NCBI GenBank assembly: GCA_029222685.1
Contig: JARHVB010000085.1
Span: 248,001-312,000 of the forward strand
Source: Terripilifer ovatus
GTDB lineage: Bacteria > Pseudomonadota > Alphaproteobacteria > Rhizobiales > Beijerinckiaceae
Direction: 5' to 3'
DNA length: 64,000 nt
The position numbers and the translations under genes are program-made. The notes under the pieces are model-generated. The model ran no database searches and was not told where the DNA came from. It saw nothing but the letters and a program-made list of their open reading frames with translations. Below are positions 9,068 to 15,869 of the stretch, one piece after another (within the stretch, counting starts at the first letter, position 1; the number at the start of each line of letters is the position of its first letter).

Positions 9068-9688
9068 CTAAGCTGGGTGGTTCATGGCGGATTCGAGTTC
9101 GGCGAATCGCGCCAGGAACAGATCCTTTGCGCTTGTCGCATCCATTGGCGACACAAGTGCGTCCAGATTGCGCAGGGCAAGCCGCGGACGTCCGAAAAAT
9201 TGTTCGGCCTCCGCAATTGTGAACCCGGCAAGGCGTGTCGCCTCGATAAAGGCCGCGGCCTTGTCGGCCTGTTTGGTGATAGTGAGGAGCGCTGCGGGCG
9301 TCGCTGCGGGCAGGGCGAAACGCATATGGATCGCCGCGAGAATGCGGTTCTCGACCGCCTTGTAGTCATGGCCGATGACAGCCTTGAACGGCGAGATCAT
9401 GTCGCCGATGACATATTCCGGTGCGTCGTGCAGCAGCGCCATCATGCGCCAGCGCGCCGGCATGCCGGGATCGAGGTCGGCGGCGATGCTCTCGACGAGA
9501 ACCGAGTGCTGGGCGACGGAAAAAATCTGCGCGCCCGTCGTCTGGCCGTTCCAGCGCGCCACGCGCGCCAGGCCATGGGCGATGTCTTCGATCTCGACAT
9601 CGAGTGGCGAAGGGTCAAGCAGGTCGAGACGCCGCCCCGACAGCATGCGCTGAAATGCGCGCGGGGCCGGCGCGGGACGCTTCGCCAT
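9068..9688 (-). CDS. HD-domain 5'-nucleotidase (YfbR-like)
   Basis: A 206-residue HD-superfamily phosphohydrolase. The metal ligands are visible as the His of SVAQHSVLV (about residue 62) and the HD of ALLHDAPEYVIGDM (about 87-88). A later conserved Asp sits in TKQADKAAAFIE. YfbR enzymes dephosphorylate deoxyribonucleoside 5'-monophosphates. Its ATG directly follows the TAA of the glycosylase gene with no gap, so translation is coupled. The first residues, including LSGRRLDLLDPSPLDVEIEDIA, are typical of the alphaproteobacterial branch. Confidence 0.86.
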   Translation of the reverse strand: MAKRPAPAPRAFQRMLSGRRLDLLDPSPLDVEIEDIAHGLARVARWNGQTTGAQIFSVAQHSVLVESIAADLDPGMPARWRMMALLHDAPEYVIGDMISPFKAVIGHDYKAVENRILAAIHMRFALPAATPAALLTITKQADKAAAFIEATRLAGFTIAEAEQFFGRPRLALRNLDALVSPMDATSAKDLFLARFAELESAMNHPA

Positions 9689-10339
9689 TTATTTTTTACC
9701 CCGAGTGTTGCCCCCGGTAGTCGGCCGGTAGGCAAGCGCGGCACATTTGGCGTTGCAATGGCAGCCGACGAGATGATCGTTGACCATGCCGACAGCCTGG
9801 CAGAAGGCGTAGACGATCGTCGGTCCGCAGAAATTGAAGCCGCGCGCCTTCAAGTCCTTGGAGATCTTCTTCGACAGATCCGTTTCAGCCGGAATCTGGC
9901 TAATGGTCTTGCGATTGGTCTGCTGCGGCTTGCCGTCGAAAAAGTCCCACAGATAGTCGGAAAAGCCCTTGTCTGCCTCGATGTCGAGCCAGGCCTGCGC
10001 CGATTTCACCGTGCTCTCGATCTTGGCGCGGTTGCGCACGATGCCCGCATCGAGCATCAGCTTCTCGACCTTCGCCGGCTTGTAGCGGGCAATCTTTGCC
10101 GGCTCGAAACCGTCGAATGCTTTGCGGAAAGCCTCGCGTTTGCGCAGGATGGTGATCCACGACAAGCCGGCCTGAAAGCCGTCGAGAATGAGCTTCTCGA
10201 ACAGGGCGCGGCTGTCCCATTCGGGCACACCCCATTCATCGTCGTGATAGGCGACATAGAACGGATCCTGGCCGGGCCATGGGCAGCGGGCAAGGCCGTC
10301 GGTATGGAGAATGTGAGTGCGTGACTTTTCCTGCGTCAT
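9689..10339 (-). CDS. tag: DNA-3-methyladenine glycosylase I
   Basis: A 216-residue Tag-family enzyme that removes 3-methyladenine from alkylated DNA. The N-terminal RCPWPG and FYVAYHDDEWGVP, the central LILDGFQAGLSWITILRKR, and the C-terminal FCGPTIVYAFCQAVGMVNDH followed by HLVGCHC are family hallmarks. Cys19 and the C-terminal His/Cys cluster would form the structural zinc site. It is about 25 residues longer than the E. coli protein, mostly as a basic C-terminal tail. It is the first gene of the four-gene minus-strand block that ends with the NAD regulator. Confidence 0.95.
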   Translation of the reverse strand: MTQEKSRTHILHTDGLARCPWPGQDPFYVAYHDDEWGVPEWDSRALFEKLILDGFQAGLSWITILRKREAFRKAFDGFEPAKIARYKPAKVEKLMLDAGIVRNRAKIESTVKSAQAWLDIEADKGFSDYLWDFFDGKPQQTNRKTISQIPAETDLSKKISKDLKARGFNFCGPTIVYAFCQAVGMVNDHLVGCHCNAKCAALAYRPTTGGNTRGKK

Positions 10340-10434
10340 TGGATTGGTTTAGCGCGATGCAGGGGAGGATTGGAAGTCTGCAGGCAGGTGCGACCGGCGA
10401 AGGTGGGGACAAATCCCTTGTCAGCCGCCAGATG

Positions 10435-10450
10435 GTAACATAATTGTTAC
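10435..10450. promoter_or_regulatory. Palindromic operator of the first ArsR-SRPBCC pair
   Basis: GTAACATAATTGTTAC: half-sites GTAAC and GTTAC around six bases. It ends five bases before ATG 10456 of the ArsR gene and would block its promoter or ribosome site. The same GTAAC-N6-GTTAC pattern recurs at 11176-11191 after the pair, which supports it as the repressor's site. This is inferred from sequence symmetry. Confidence 0.7.
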
Positions 10451-10455
10451 GCATC

Positions 10456-10743
10456 ATGCATGTCCTCGATGCTCTCGGAAATCCCGTGCGCCGCGCCATC
10501 CTGCAAGAACTGCGCGCCGGACCGCGTGCGGTCGGCGACATCGCGTCGGGACTTCCCATCAGCCGGCCGGCCGTGTCGCGCCATCTGCGCGTGCTGGAGG
10601 ATGCCGGTCTCGTGCAGGCCCGGGAAGAGGGCGCCCGCAACATCTATTCCATTCGCATGCAGGGCTTTGCCAGCGTCCGGGACTTCGTCGACGATTTCTG
10701 GGATACGGCCCTTGCCCGCCTTGAGGAGCTTGCCCGGCAATGA
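10456..10743 (+). CDS. ArsR-family transcriptional repressor
   Basis: A 95-residue winged-helix repressor. The HTH covers AVGDIASGLPISRPAVSRHLRVLEDAGLV, followed by the wing EEGARNIYSI. No metal-binding Cys/His cluster is present, so it belongs to the SdpR-like, non-metal branch typically paired with AHSA1/SRPBCC genes. ATG 10456 is preferred; TTG 10444 is possible but lies inside the operator. The stop codon overlaps the next ATG (ATGA), so the two proteins are made in step. It likely represses its own operon through the palindrome at 10435. Confidence 0.88.
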   Translation: MHVLDALGNPVRRAILQELRAGPRAVGDIASGLPISRPAVSRHLRVLEDAGLVQAREEGARNIYSIRMQGFASVRDFVDDFWDTALARLEELARQ

Positions 10744-11159
10744 TCGTCAAATCCGTGGTTCTGCCCCTGTCTGCCGCTGCGGCGTTTCAGCTTTTCACGC
10801 AGAAGATCAGTCAATGGTGGCCAGCCGATCGTCGCCATAGCCAGGATCCGACAAGCGAAATTTTTCTGCTCGAAAGCGGCCGTTTCTATGAACGCTCCGG
10901 TGATGGACGCGAGGTCGAGCTTGGTCATGTCCGCTCCTGGGATTTTCCAAGCCGGATTCTCCTCGATTTTTTCATCGCCACCAGCCCCGAGCAGCCGACG
11001 CAGGTGGAGATCACATTCGCGACCCTCGGGAGAGGCACCGAGGTCACCGTCGTGCACGGGCCGAAGCCCTCCAGCGAGGCGTTGTGGACCCAGCGGGCGC
11101 CGCGCTACGAGCGGTCCTGGGATGCCGTGCTGGCGGGCTTGGTCCAGGCGACAGCTTAG
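10740..11159 (+). CDS. SRPBCC (AHSA1-like) domain protein
   Basis: A 139-residue START/Bet v 1-fold protein of the activator-of-Hsp90-like group. LPLSAAAAFQLFTQKISQWWPAD is the typical N-terminus, VTVVHG the last strands and YERSWDAVLAGL the C-terminal helix. These proteins bind small hydrophobic ligands. No catalytic role is established for the family. It overlaps the ArsR stop by four bases. The ligand may be what relieves ArsR repression, which is an inference from the pairing alone. Confidence 0.85.
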   Translation: MIVKSVVLPLSAAAAFQLFTQKISQWWPADRRHSQDPTSEIFLLESGRFYERSGDGREVELGHVRSWDFPSRILLDFFIATSPEQPTQVEITFATLGRGTEVTVVHGPKPSSEALWTQRAPRYERSWDAVLAGLVQATA

Positions 11160-11175
11160 CAGCATCTTGCCTTTC

Positions 11176-11191
11176 GTAACTTCCATGTTAC
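11176..11191. promoter_or_regulatory. Second copy of the ArsR-type palindrome
   Basis: GTAACTTCCATGTTAC has the same half-sites and six-base spacer as 10435-10450, with an unrelated spacer sequence. It lies 17 bases after the SRPBCC stop and 36 bases before the next plus-strand gene. That gene is therefore a likely further target of the same repressor. Confidence 0.6.
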
Positions 11192-11226
11192 CATTAGCGA
11201 CAGCTGCTGATGGCTGACAGGGAACG

Positions 11227-11646
11227 TTGAGCGATATGGCCCAAGGAATAGGAACACGGGCGAAACCCTGGGTTCTCAAAACGCCGAGCGGGCAATCCGA
11301 GTTTATGGCCTGGCGCGACGAGGCGGCCGGTCCGCCGGCGCTCGTCGTGCAAGTCGGCAAGACCGAGCTGCGCTATCAGTTGCGCTGTCTCGATGATCTG
11401 GCGAAGATGCTGAACGCGCATGGGGATTGGATGCCGCTCGGCAGCGCCGACGAGCAGAAGCCGGCGGCGGAAGGCACGGTCGAAGCCTGGGCACGCGCGC
11501 CCGGCAACCCGGTCAAAGGCTGGTACGGTTTGAAGAAGGGCTTGCGCGGTCGCTTCGCCAACTATGTGCCGCCGGTGATGGAAGTGCTTGGACTGGCGGA
11601 GGTCGAGCATAACGCCAAGAACAATCGGATGAGAACAATCGGATGA
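11227..11646 (+). CDS. Conserved hypothetical protein
   Basis: 139 residues starting at TTG 11227, with AGGGA just upstream; ATG 11236 is an alternative start. There is no signal peptide or membrane segment. Trp-rich patches KPWVLKTPSGQSEFMAW and KGWYGLKKGLRGRFANYVPP stand out, and the C-terminus is basic. I do not recognise the family. The palindrome just upstream ties it to the neighbouring ArsR regulator, and it is followed 13 bases later by a MAPEG gene on the same strand. Confidence 0.75.
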   Translation: MSDMAQGIGTRAKPWVLKTPSGQSEFMAWRDEAAGPPALVVQVGKTELRYQLRCLDDLAKMLNAHGDWMPLGSADEQKPAAEGTVEAWARAPGNPVKGWYGLKKGLRGRFANYVPPVMEVLGLAEVEHNAKNNRMRTIG

Positions 11647-11659
11647 GGGGGAAGGCGCC

Positions 11660-12052
11660 ATGACGACAGATCTCAGATACCTCGCCTATACGGCGATCCT
11701 GACGGCCGCTTTGTGGATTCCTTATGTCGTGTGCCAGGTGAGGACGAACGGCTTCCTGCAGCCGCCGAACTACGTCGACCCCACCGCGCGGCCGGTGCCG
11801 CTCTGGGGCAAACGCGCCGACCGCGCCTATCTCAATGCAGTGGAAGTGTTTGCGCCGTTTGCGGCGCTGGTGATCGTTGCGCACCTCGCCGGCAAGGCCA
11901 ATGCGATGACGGCCTTCTGGGCGATGAGCTTCTTCTGGCTGCGGGTCGCGCACGCCGTCGTCTATCTGCTGGCTATCCCTTATGTGAGAACGGCGCTCTT
12001 CACGCTCGGCTTCGTTTCGGTCGCCGGACTCTTCTGGGAAGTGATCAAGTAG
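11660..12052 (+). CDS. MAPEG family membrane protein
   Basis: A 130-residue protein with four hydrophobic helices, the size and layout of bacterial MAPEG proteins. The motif YLNAVEVFAPFAALVIVAHL and the later FWLRVAHAVVYL correspond to the conserved E-x-x-x-x-F/N and R-x-x-H helices that bind glutathione in eukaryotic members. The bacterial function is not established. AGGGGGAAGG precedes the ATG. It probably shares a transcript with the hypothetical gene before it. Confidence 0.88.
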   Translation: MTTDLRYLAYTAILTAALWIPYVVCQVRTNGFLQPPNYVDPTARPVPLWGKRADRAYLNAVEVFAPFAALVIVAHLAGKANAMTAFWAMSFFWLRVAHAVVYLLAIPYVRTALFTLGFVSVAGLFWEVIK

Positions 12053-12136
12053 CTGCAACGGGTCAGGCAGAGGCCTGGCGGTTCGACGGTGCGAACGCAA
12101 GAAGTCGCGCCATGCCGCGAAAGCCCGTCGTTCCGG

Positions 12137-12454
12137 CTATTTGCGATCCGTTATATGGGGCAGGCCGCTCTTCACCCAGGCGTCGAGGCCGCCCTCGACG
12201 ACATAGGCCTCGCAGTCGGCCTTGCCGGCGAGCGTGGCGGCATTGGCGTTGGTCCGCATGCCGCTCTTGCAGTGAAAGATCACGGCGCTGGCATCCTTCG
12301 GCAGATCAATGGTGGCGATCTTTGAAAGCGCTGCAGGGAGCGTGCCGGGAATGCGGATGCGCGCCCGTTCGTCCGCCTCGCGGATATCGACCAGAACGGC
12401 GCCCTTGGCCACGAGGTCGGCGGCGGCTTGCGGGCTGATGGATTTAAGGCTCAT
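12137..12454 (-). CDS. Rhodanese-like sulfurtransferase domain protein
   Basis: A 105-residue single rhodanese domain. The active loop HCKSGMRTNAN provides the catalytic Cys (about residue 63), and VLVDIREADE is the conserved first loop. It should carry persulfide sulfur. Its ATG is one base after the stop of a BigR-like sensor, and together they make a minimal persulfide-response operon. The sulfur dioxygenase and permease genes often found in BigR operons are absent here. Confidence 0.88.
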   Translation of the reverse strand: MSLKSISPQAAADLVAKGAVLVDIREADERARIRIPGTLPAALSKIATIDLPKDASAVIFHCKSGMRTNANAATLAGKADCEAYVVEGGLDAWVKSGLPHITDRK

Positions 12455-12455
12455 G

Positions 12456-12776
12456 TCAGGTTTCTCCTTCAGGGGGGCAGAAGACGCGTTCCAACGATTG
12501 CATCAGTCGCAGAGCGCGGGGATCAGCGACGCGGTAATGGACGTTCAGGCCTTCCTTGCGCGTGGCGAGCAGGCCCCCCGCGCGCATGAGGGCCAGATGC
12601 TGCGAGAGTGCCGACTGGCTCAGCCCAACGGCCTCCGTCAGCCGCGCCACCGTCATTTCACCGGCCTGCGCCAGACGGCACAGGATGATGAGACGACGTG
12701 GATTGGCCATCGCCGCAAGCATGCCCGCGACGTCCTCGGCTTTGCGTTCAAGATCGGTGGTCGAAATCGTGTCCAT
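12456..12776 (-). CDS. ArsR-family regulator, BigR/SqrR-like persulfide sensor
   Basis: A 106-residue winged-helix repressor with the HTH around VARLTEAVGLSQSALSQHLALMR. Two cysteines, C33 (LIILCRL) and C100 (RVFCPPEG), are 67 residues apart. That nearly matches the C41/C107 and C42/C108 pairs that form the persulfide-sensing tetrasulfide or disulfide in SqrR and BigR. It lies directly upstream of a rhodanese gene, as is usual for the family. The AT-rich nested palindrome at 12789-12810 overlaps its promoter and is the likely autoregulatory site. Confidence 0.85.
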   Translation of the reverse strand: MDTISTTDLERKAEDVAGMLAAMANPRRLIILCRLAQAGEMTVARLTEAVGLSQSALSQHLALMRAGGLLATRKEGLNVHYRVADPRALRLMQSLERVFCPPEGET

Positions 12777-12788
12777 ATATATCAGTCA

Positions 12789-12810
12789 TATCTAAATTAG
12801 ATACATCTAA
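12789..12810. promoter_or_regulatory. Nested AT-rich operator of the BigR-like regulator
   Basis: Two overlapping perfect inverted repeats: TATCTAA-A-TTAGATA (12789-12803) and TTAGAT-AC-ATCTAA (12797-12810). They share one arm and start 13 bases upstream of the regulator's ATG. The region is conspicuously AT-rich in a GC-rich context. BigR-type repressors are known to bind AT-rich palindromes; the exact assignment here is inferred. Confidence 0.7.
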
Positions 12811-12832
12811 TATAGTGGATCGCTGAAACAGT

Positions 12833-13561
12833 TCAAGCCGAATCTGCGGATTTCCCTCCGCCGCCATCCACCGCCGAGCGATAGCGCTGCAGCATGCGCC
12901 GGAACGTCGAAAGCAGCGTCTTCTCGATCTCCGGCCGGCGTTCGAGCCGGCTGATGACAAAGCCCGCGGCCTCGATGGTCGACAGTCCCTCGCGCCGCGG
13001 TTCCTTGCGCAATTTGCCGTAGAGCGAGGGTTGCGACGGCCGCAAGGCTAGCCGTTTGCCCTTCAGCACCCAGGCGTTGCGCCACCACATGGCCTTCGCC
13101 TGGCTCCAGGTGCCGTCGAATACCACGATGCCCTCGATATCGGCCAGGCCGCGTTTCTGGTCTTCCATCGGCTTGCCATGGCGGTCGAGGACAGTGATTT
13201 CCGCCCCGGCGGGACTGTCCTCCGGCTGGCTCGCACCGAGATGCAGGATCGCCCAGCGCTTCGGATCGGCCTCGCGGCCAAGGGCCGCGGAGAGGCTCGG
13301 CCACGACAGGCCGATCTTGAAGGTTGAGCGGCTGAGCTGCAGCGCCGCCACCCGCGCCGTGCCCAGCGTCTTGTCCTGCTCCTGGGGGTGCTGCAGCACC
13401 AGAAGTTCGACGCGGTTGTCGATCGGCGTGATGCTGTCGCAGACGCAAAGCGGCGCCGGCTTGCCGCAGCTTTCGCATACGGGCTCGTCCTCGAAGGTGG
13501 GGACTGGCTTGCGGGCAGGCGCGGACCGTTTGGCGAAATGCGAGGAGGGGCGGGTCGCCAT
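12833..13561 (-). CDS. DTW-domain tRNA-uridine aminocarboxypropyltransferase (TapT-like)
   Basis: A 242-residue DTW-domain protein. The N-terminus carries a Cys cluster (PVCESCGKPAPLCVCD), a likely zinc knuckle. The core contains LLVLQHPQEQDK and the hallmark VVFDGTWSQAKAM. E. coli TapT (YfiP) adds the acp group to U47 of tRNAs from S-adenosylmethionine. ATG 13561 is one base downstream of the YgfZ gene's stop. An in-frame extension upstream runs through that gene and is rejected. The pairing with YgfZ suggests shared work in tRNA or Fe-S maintenance. Confidence 0.87.
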   Translation of the reverse strand: MATRPSSHFAKRSAPARKPVPTFEDEPVCESCGKPAPLCVCDSITPIDNRVELLVLQHPQEQDKTLGTARVAALQLSRSTFKIGLSWPSLSAALGREADPKRWAILHLGASQPEDSPAGAEITVLDRHGKPMEDQKRGLADIEGIVVFDGTWSQAKAMWWRNAWVLKGKRLALRPSQPSLYGKLRKEPRREGLSTIEAAGFVISRLERRPEIEKTLLSTFRRMLQRYRSAVDGGGGKSADSA

Positions 13562-13562
13562 G

Positions 13563-14414
13563 CTAGCGTCCGCCGCCGAGATAGGTGAGCGCGACGGCGC
13601 CGGCGGTGATCGGACCCATGGCTTCGGCGAAGCGGTCGAGCCGCACCAGCGCCAACCCTTCTTGTCCTGCGGAAGATCCCATCTGGCCGACGGGCAGATC
13701 CCCGGCGCTGATCTCCATTCCCACACCCGGCGCGGGGCCGGAAAATCCCACGCGCACAATGCGTTTGCGCGCCGTGCCGCGGTGTTCGACCCGGGAGACG
13801 ACCTCCTGGCCGATATAACAGCCCTTTTTGAAATCGACGCCGTGCACCAGGTCCATATTGGCTTCGTGCGGGAACGTGTCGCCGTAAGCGAAATCGGCGC
13901 CGCCCTCCGGCACGCCGAGCGCGATGCGATGGGCGGCATAGGCATCGTCGAGCCCGGCAACAACGCCAAGCCGGTCGAGTTCATCGGGCGCGCCGATCAC
14001 CCGCCAGCCCATGCCTTCGTGGCGTGGATCGGTGAAGGCCAGAGCCTGTGCCGGCGGCGGTGTCTCGCGGAACGCCGCCACAGCCAGGCTGGCGCTTTCA
14101 TTGGCGATCCGCACGTCGGCGCGCAGTCTGTAGAAGCCGAGCCGCTTCGCCAGGTCGGCCGCCTGGGACGCATTGCAGTCGATCAGCAGCGCGTCACCGT
14201 CGGGCGTGACGAAGAAATCGAACAGGATTTTGCCCTGTGGGGTCAAAAGTGCTGCAAACCGGCCCTCGCCCTGTTTCAGGGCTTCGACGTCATTGGTCAC
14301 CAGGCCCTGCAGGAAACTACGCGCATCGCGGCCGGAAATGCGCAAAACACTACGTCCTCCCAAAAGGGCGGCTCTGGGTTCCATTGCCTGTCCGTTCCGT
14401 GCTTGCATCGTCAC
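13563..14414 (-). CDS. ygfZ: YgfZ/GcvT-type folate-binding protein
   Basis: A 283-residue protein of the GcvT-like fold. The signature KGCYIGQEVVSR, with its conserved Cys, defines the YgfZ group. LQGLVTNDVEAL near the N-terminus and a C-terminal barrel (RIVRVGFSG) complete the layout. YgfZ binds tetrahydrofolate and helps build or repair certain Fe-S enzymes such as MiaB. The start could also be the internal ATG at about residue 11, since no strong ribosome site separates them. It is divergent from the dihydroorotase gene by 61 bases. Confidence 0.9.
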   Translation of the reverse strand: MTMQARNGQAMEPRAALLGGRSVLRISGRDARSFLQGLVTNDVEALKQGEGRFAALLTPQGKILFDFFVTPDGDALLIDCNASQAADLAKRLGFYRLRADVRIANESASLAVAAFRETPPPAQALAFTDPRHEGMGWRVIGAPDELDRLGVVAGLDDAYAAHRIALGVPEGGADFAYGDTFPHEANMDLVHGVDFKKGCYIGQEVVSRVEHRGTARKRIVRVGFSGPAPGVGMEISAGDLPVGQMGSSAGQEGLALVRLDRFAEAMGPITAGAVALTYLGGGR

Positions 14415-14475
14415 TGCGCCCTAGTTAATCCGCATGGAAGGAACTGCAAGCTCATAACGTCTGAAGGGGCCCGAA

Positions 14476-15801
14476 ATGGCGCAAACCTACGATCTCATCC
14501 TGTCCGGGGGCAATGTCTTCAACCAGGATGGGGCCGGCGATCGCGATGTCGGCGTCATCGGCGGCACGATTGCGGCCATCGGCGACCTGTCGCGCGCCTC
14601 CGCCGGCGAGCGGATCGACTGCAAGGGCCTGACCGTGCTGCCCGGCGTCATCGACAGCCAGGTGCATTTCCGCGAACCGGGCCTGACCCATAAGGAAGAC
14701 CTCGAAACCGGTTCGCTGGCAGCCGTCATGGGCGGCGTCACCGCCGTCTTCGAAATGCCGAACACCAACCCGCTGACGACCAGCGCGGAGGCGCTCGCCG
14801 ACAAGGTGGCCCGCGGCCGAAACCGCATGCATTGCGATTTCGCCTTCTGGGTCGGCGGCACGCACGAGAACGCCAGGGACATTCCCGAGCTCGAGCGCCT
14901 GCCGGGCGCGGCGGGAATAAAGGTGTTCATGGGGTCGTCGACCGGCAATCTGCTGGTCGCCGATGACGGCGGCGTCGGCCACATCCTGTCGCACACGCGC
15001 CGGCGCGCCGCCTTCCATTCCGAGGACGAATATCTCTTGGAGGAGCGCAAGCACCTGCGTGTGCCCGGCGATCCCTCGTCGCATCCCATCTGGCGCGATG
15101 TGGAGACGGCGCTTCGCTGCACACGGCGACTGGTGCACATCGCGCGCGAACAGCGCGCGATGATCCATGTGCTGCACATTTCAACCGCCGAGGAAATGGA
15201 CTTTCTCAAGGACCACAAGGACGTCGCCACCGCCGAAGTCACGCCCCATCATCTGACGCTCGACGCCAGCCTCTACGCAACGCTGGGCACGAAACTGCAG
15301 ATGAACCCGCCGGTGCGCGAGGCGCGCCATCGCGATCACATCTGGTGGGCGCTGTCGCAAGGCATTGCCGATGTGCTCGGCTCTGATCACGCGCCGCATA
15401 CGCTGGAGGAGAAAGCCAAGCAATATCCCAACACGCCCTCAGGTATGACCGGCGTGCAGACGCTGGTGCCGGTCATGCTCGATCATGTGAACGCCGGCCG
15501 CCTGTCGCTGGCGCGTTTCGTCGATCTGACCAGCGCCGGGCCGCAGCGCATCTTCCAGATCGCCCGCAAGGGACGCATCGCCGTGGGCTATGATGCCGAC
15601 TTTACGATCGTCGACATGAAGCGGCGCGAGACGATCACGGATGCATGGATCGCCTCGCGCTGCGCCTGGACGCCCTACGACGGCAAGACCGTCACCGGCT
15701 GGCCCGTCGGCACCATCATCCGCGGCGCAAGAGTCATGTGGCAGGGCGAACTGGTTACCGCGGCGCGCGGCGAACCGGTGCGGTTCAACCAGGCCTTATA
15801 A
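14476..15801 (+). CDS. pyrC: Dihydroorotase, class I
   Basis: A 441-residue amidohydrolase that cyclises carbamoyl-aspartate to dihydroorotate in pyrimidine synthesis. The metal site is visible: HFREPG at 64-69, the carboxylated Lys149 in GIKVFMGSSTG, H in HVLHIST, and GSDHAPHT with the catalytic Asp. No pyrB is adjacent, unlike the common pyrB-pyrC pairing, so a paralogous role on a related cyclic amide is possible but less likely. AAGGGGC precedes the ATG. Confidence 0.92.
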   Translation: MAQTYDLILSGGNVFNQDGAGDRDVGVIGGTIAAIGDLSRASAGERIDCKGLTVLPGVIDSQVHFREPGLTHKEDLETGSLAAVMGGVTAVFEMPNTNPLTTSAEALADKVARGRNRMHCDFAFWVGGTHENARDIPELERLPGAAGIKVFMGSSTGNLLVADDGGVGHILSHTRRRAAFHSEDEYLLEERKHLRVPGDPSSHPIWRDVETALRCTRRLVHIAREQRAMIHVLHISTAEEMDFLKDHKDVATAEVTPHHLTLDASLYATLGTKLQMNPPVREARHRDHIWWALSQGIADVLGSDHAPHTLEEKAKQYPNTPSGMTGVQTLVPVMLDHVNAGRLSLARFVDLTSAGPQRIFQIARKGRIAVGYDADFTIVDMKRRETITDAWIASRCAWTPYDGKTVTGWPVGTIIRGARVMWQGELVTAARGEPVRFNQAL

Positions 15802-15869
15802 GCCTTCGCCCGCAAGGCGGAAGAAGGTGGCCTTGCGCAGCGAGGTCGGATGAGGGTGGGGCGCCCAGC

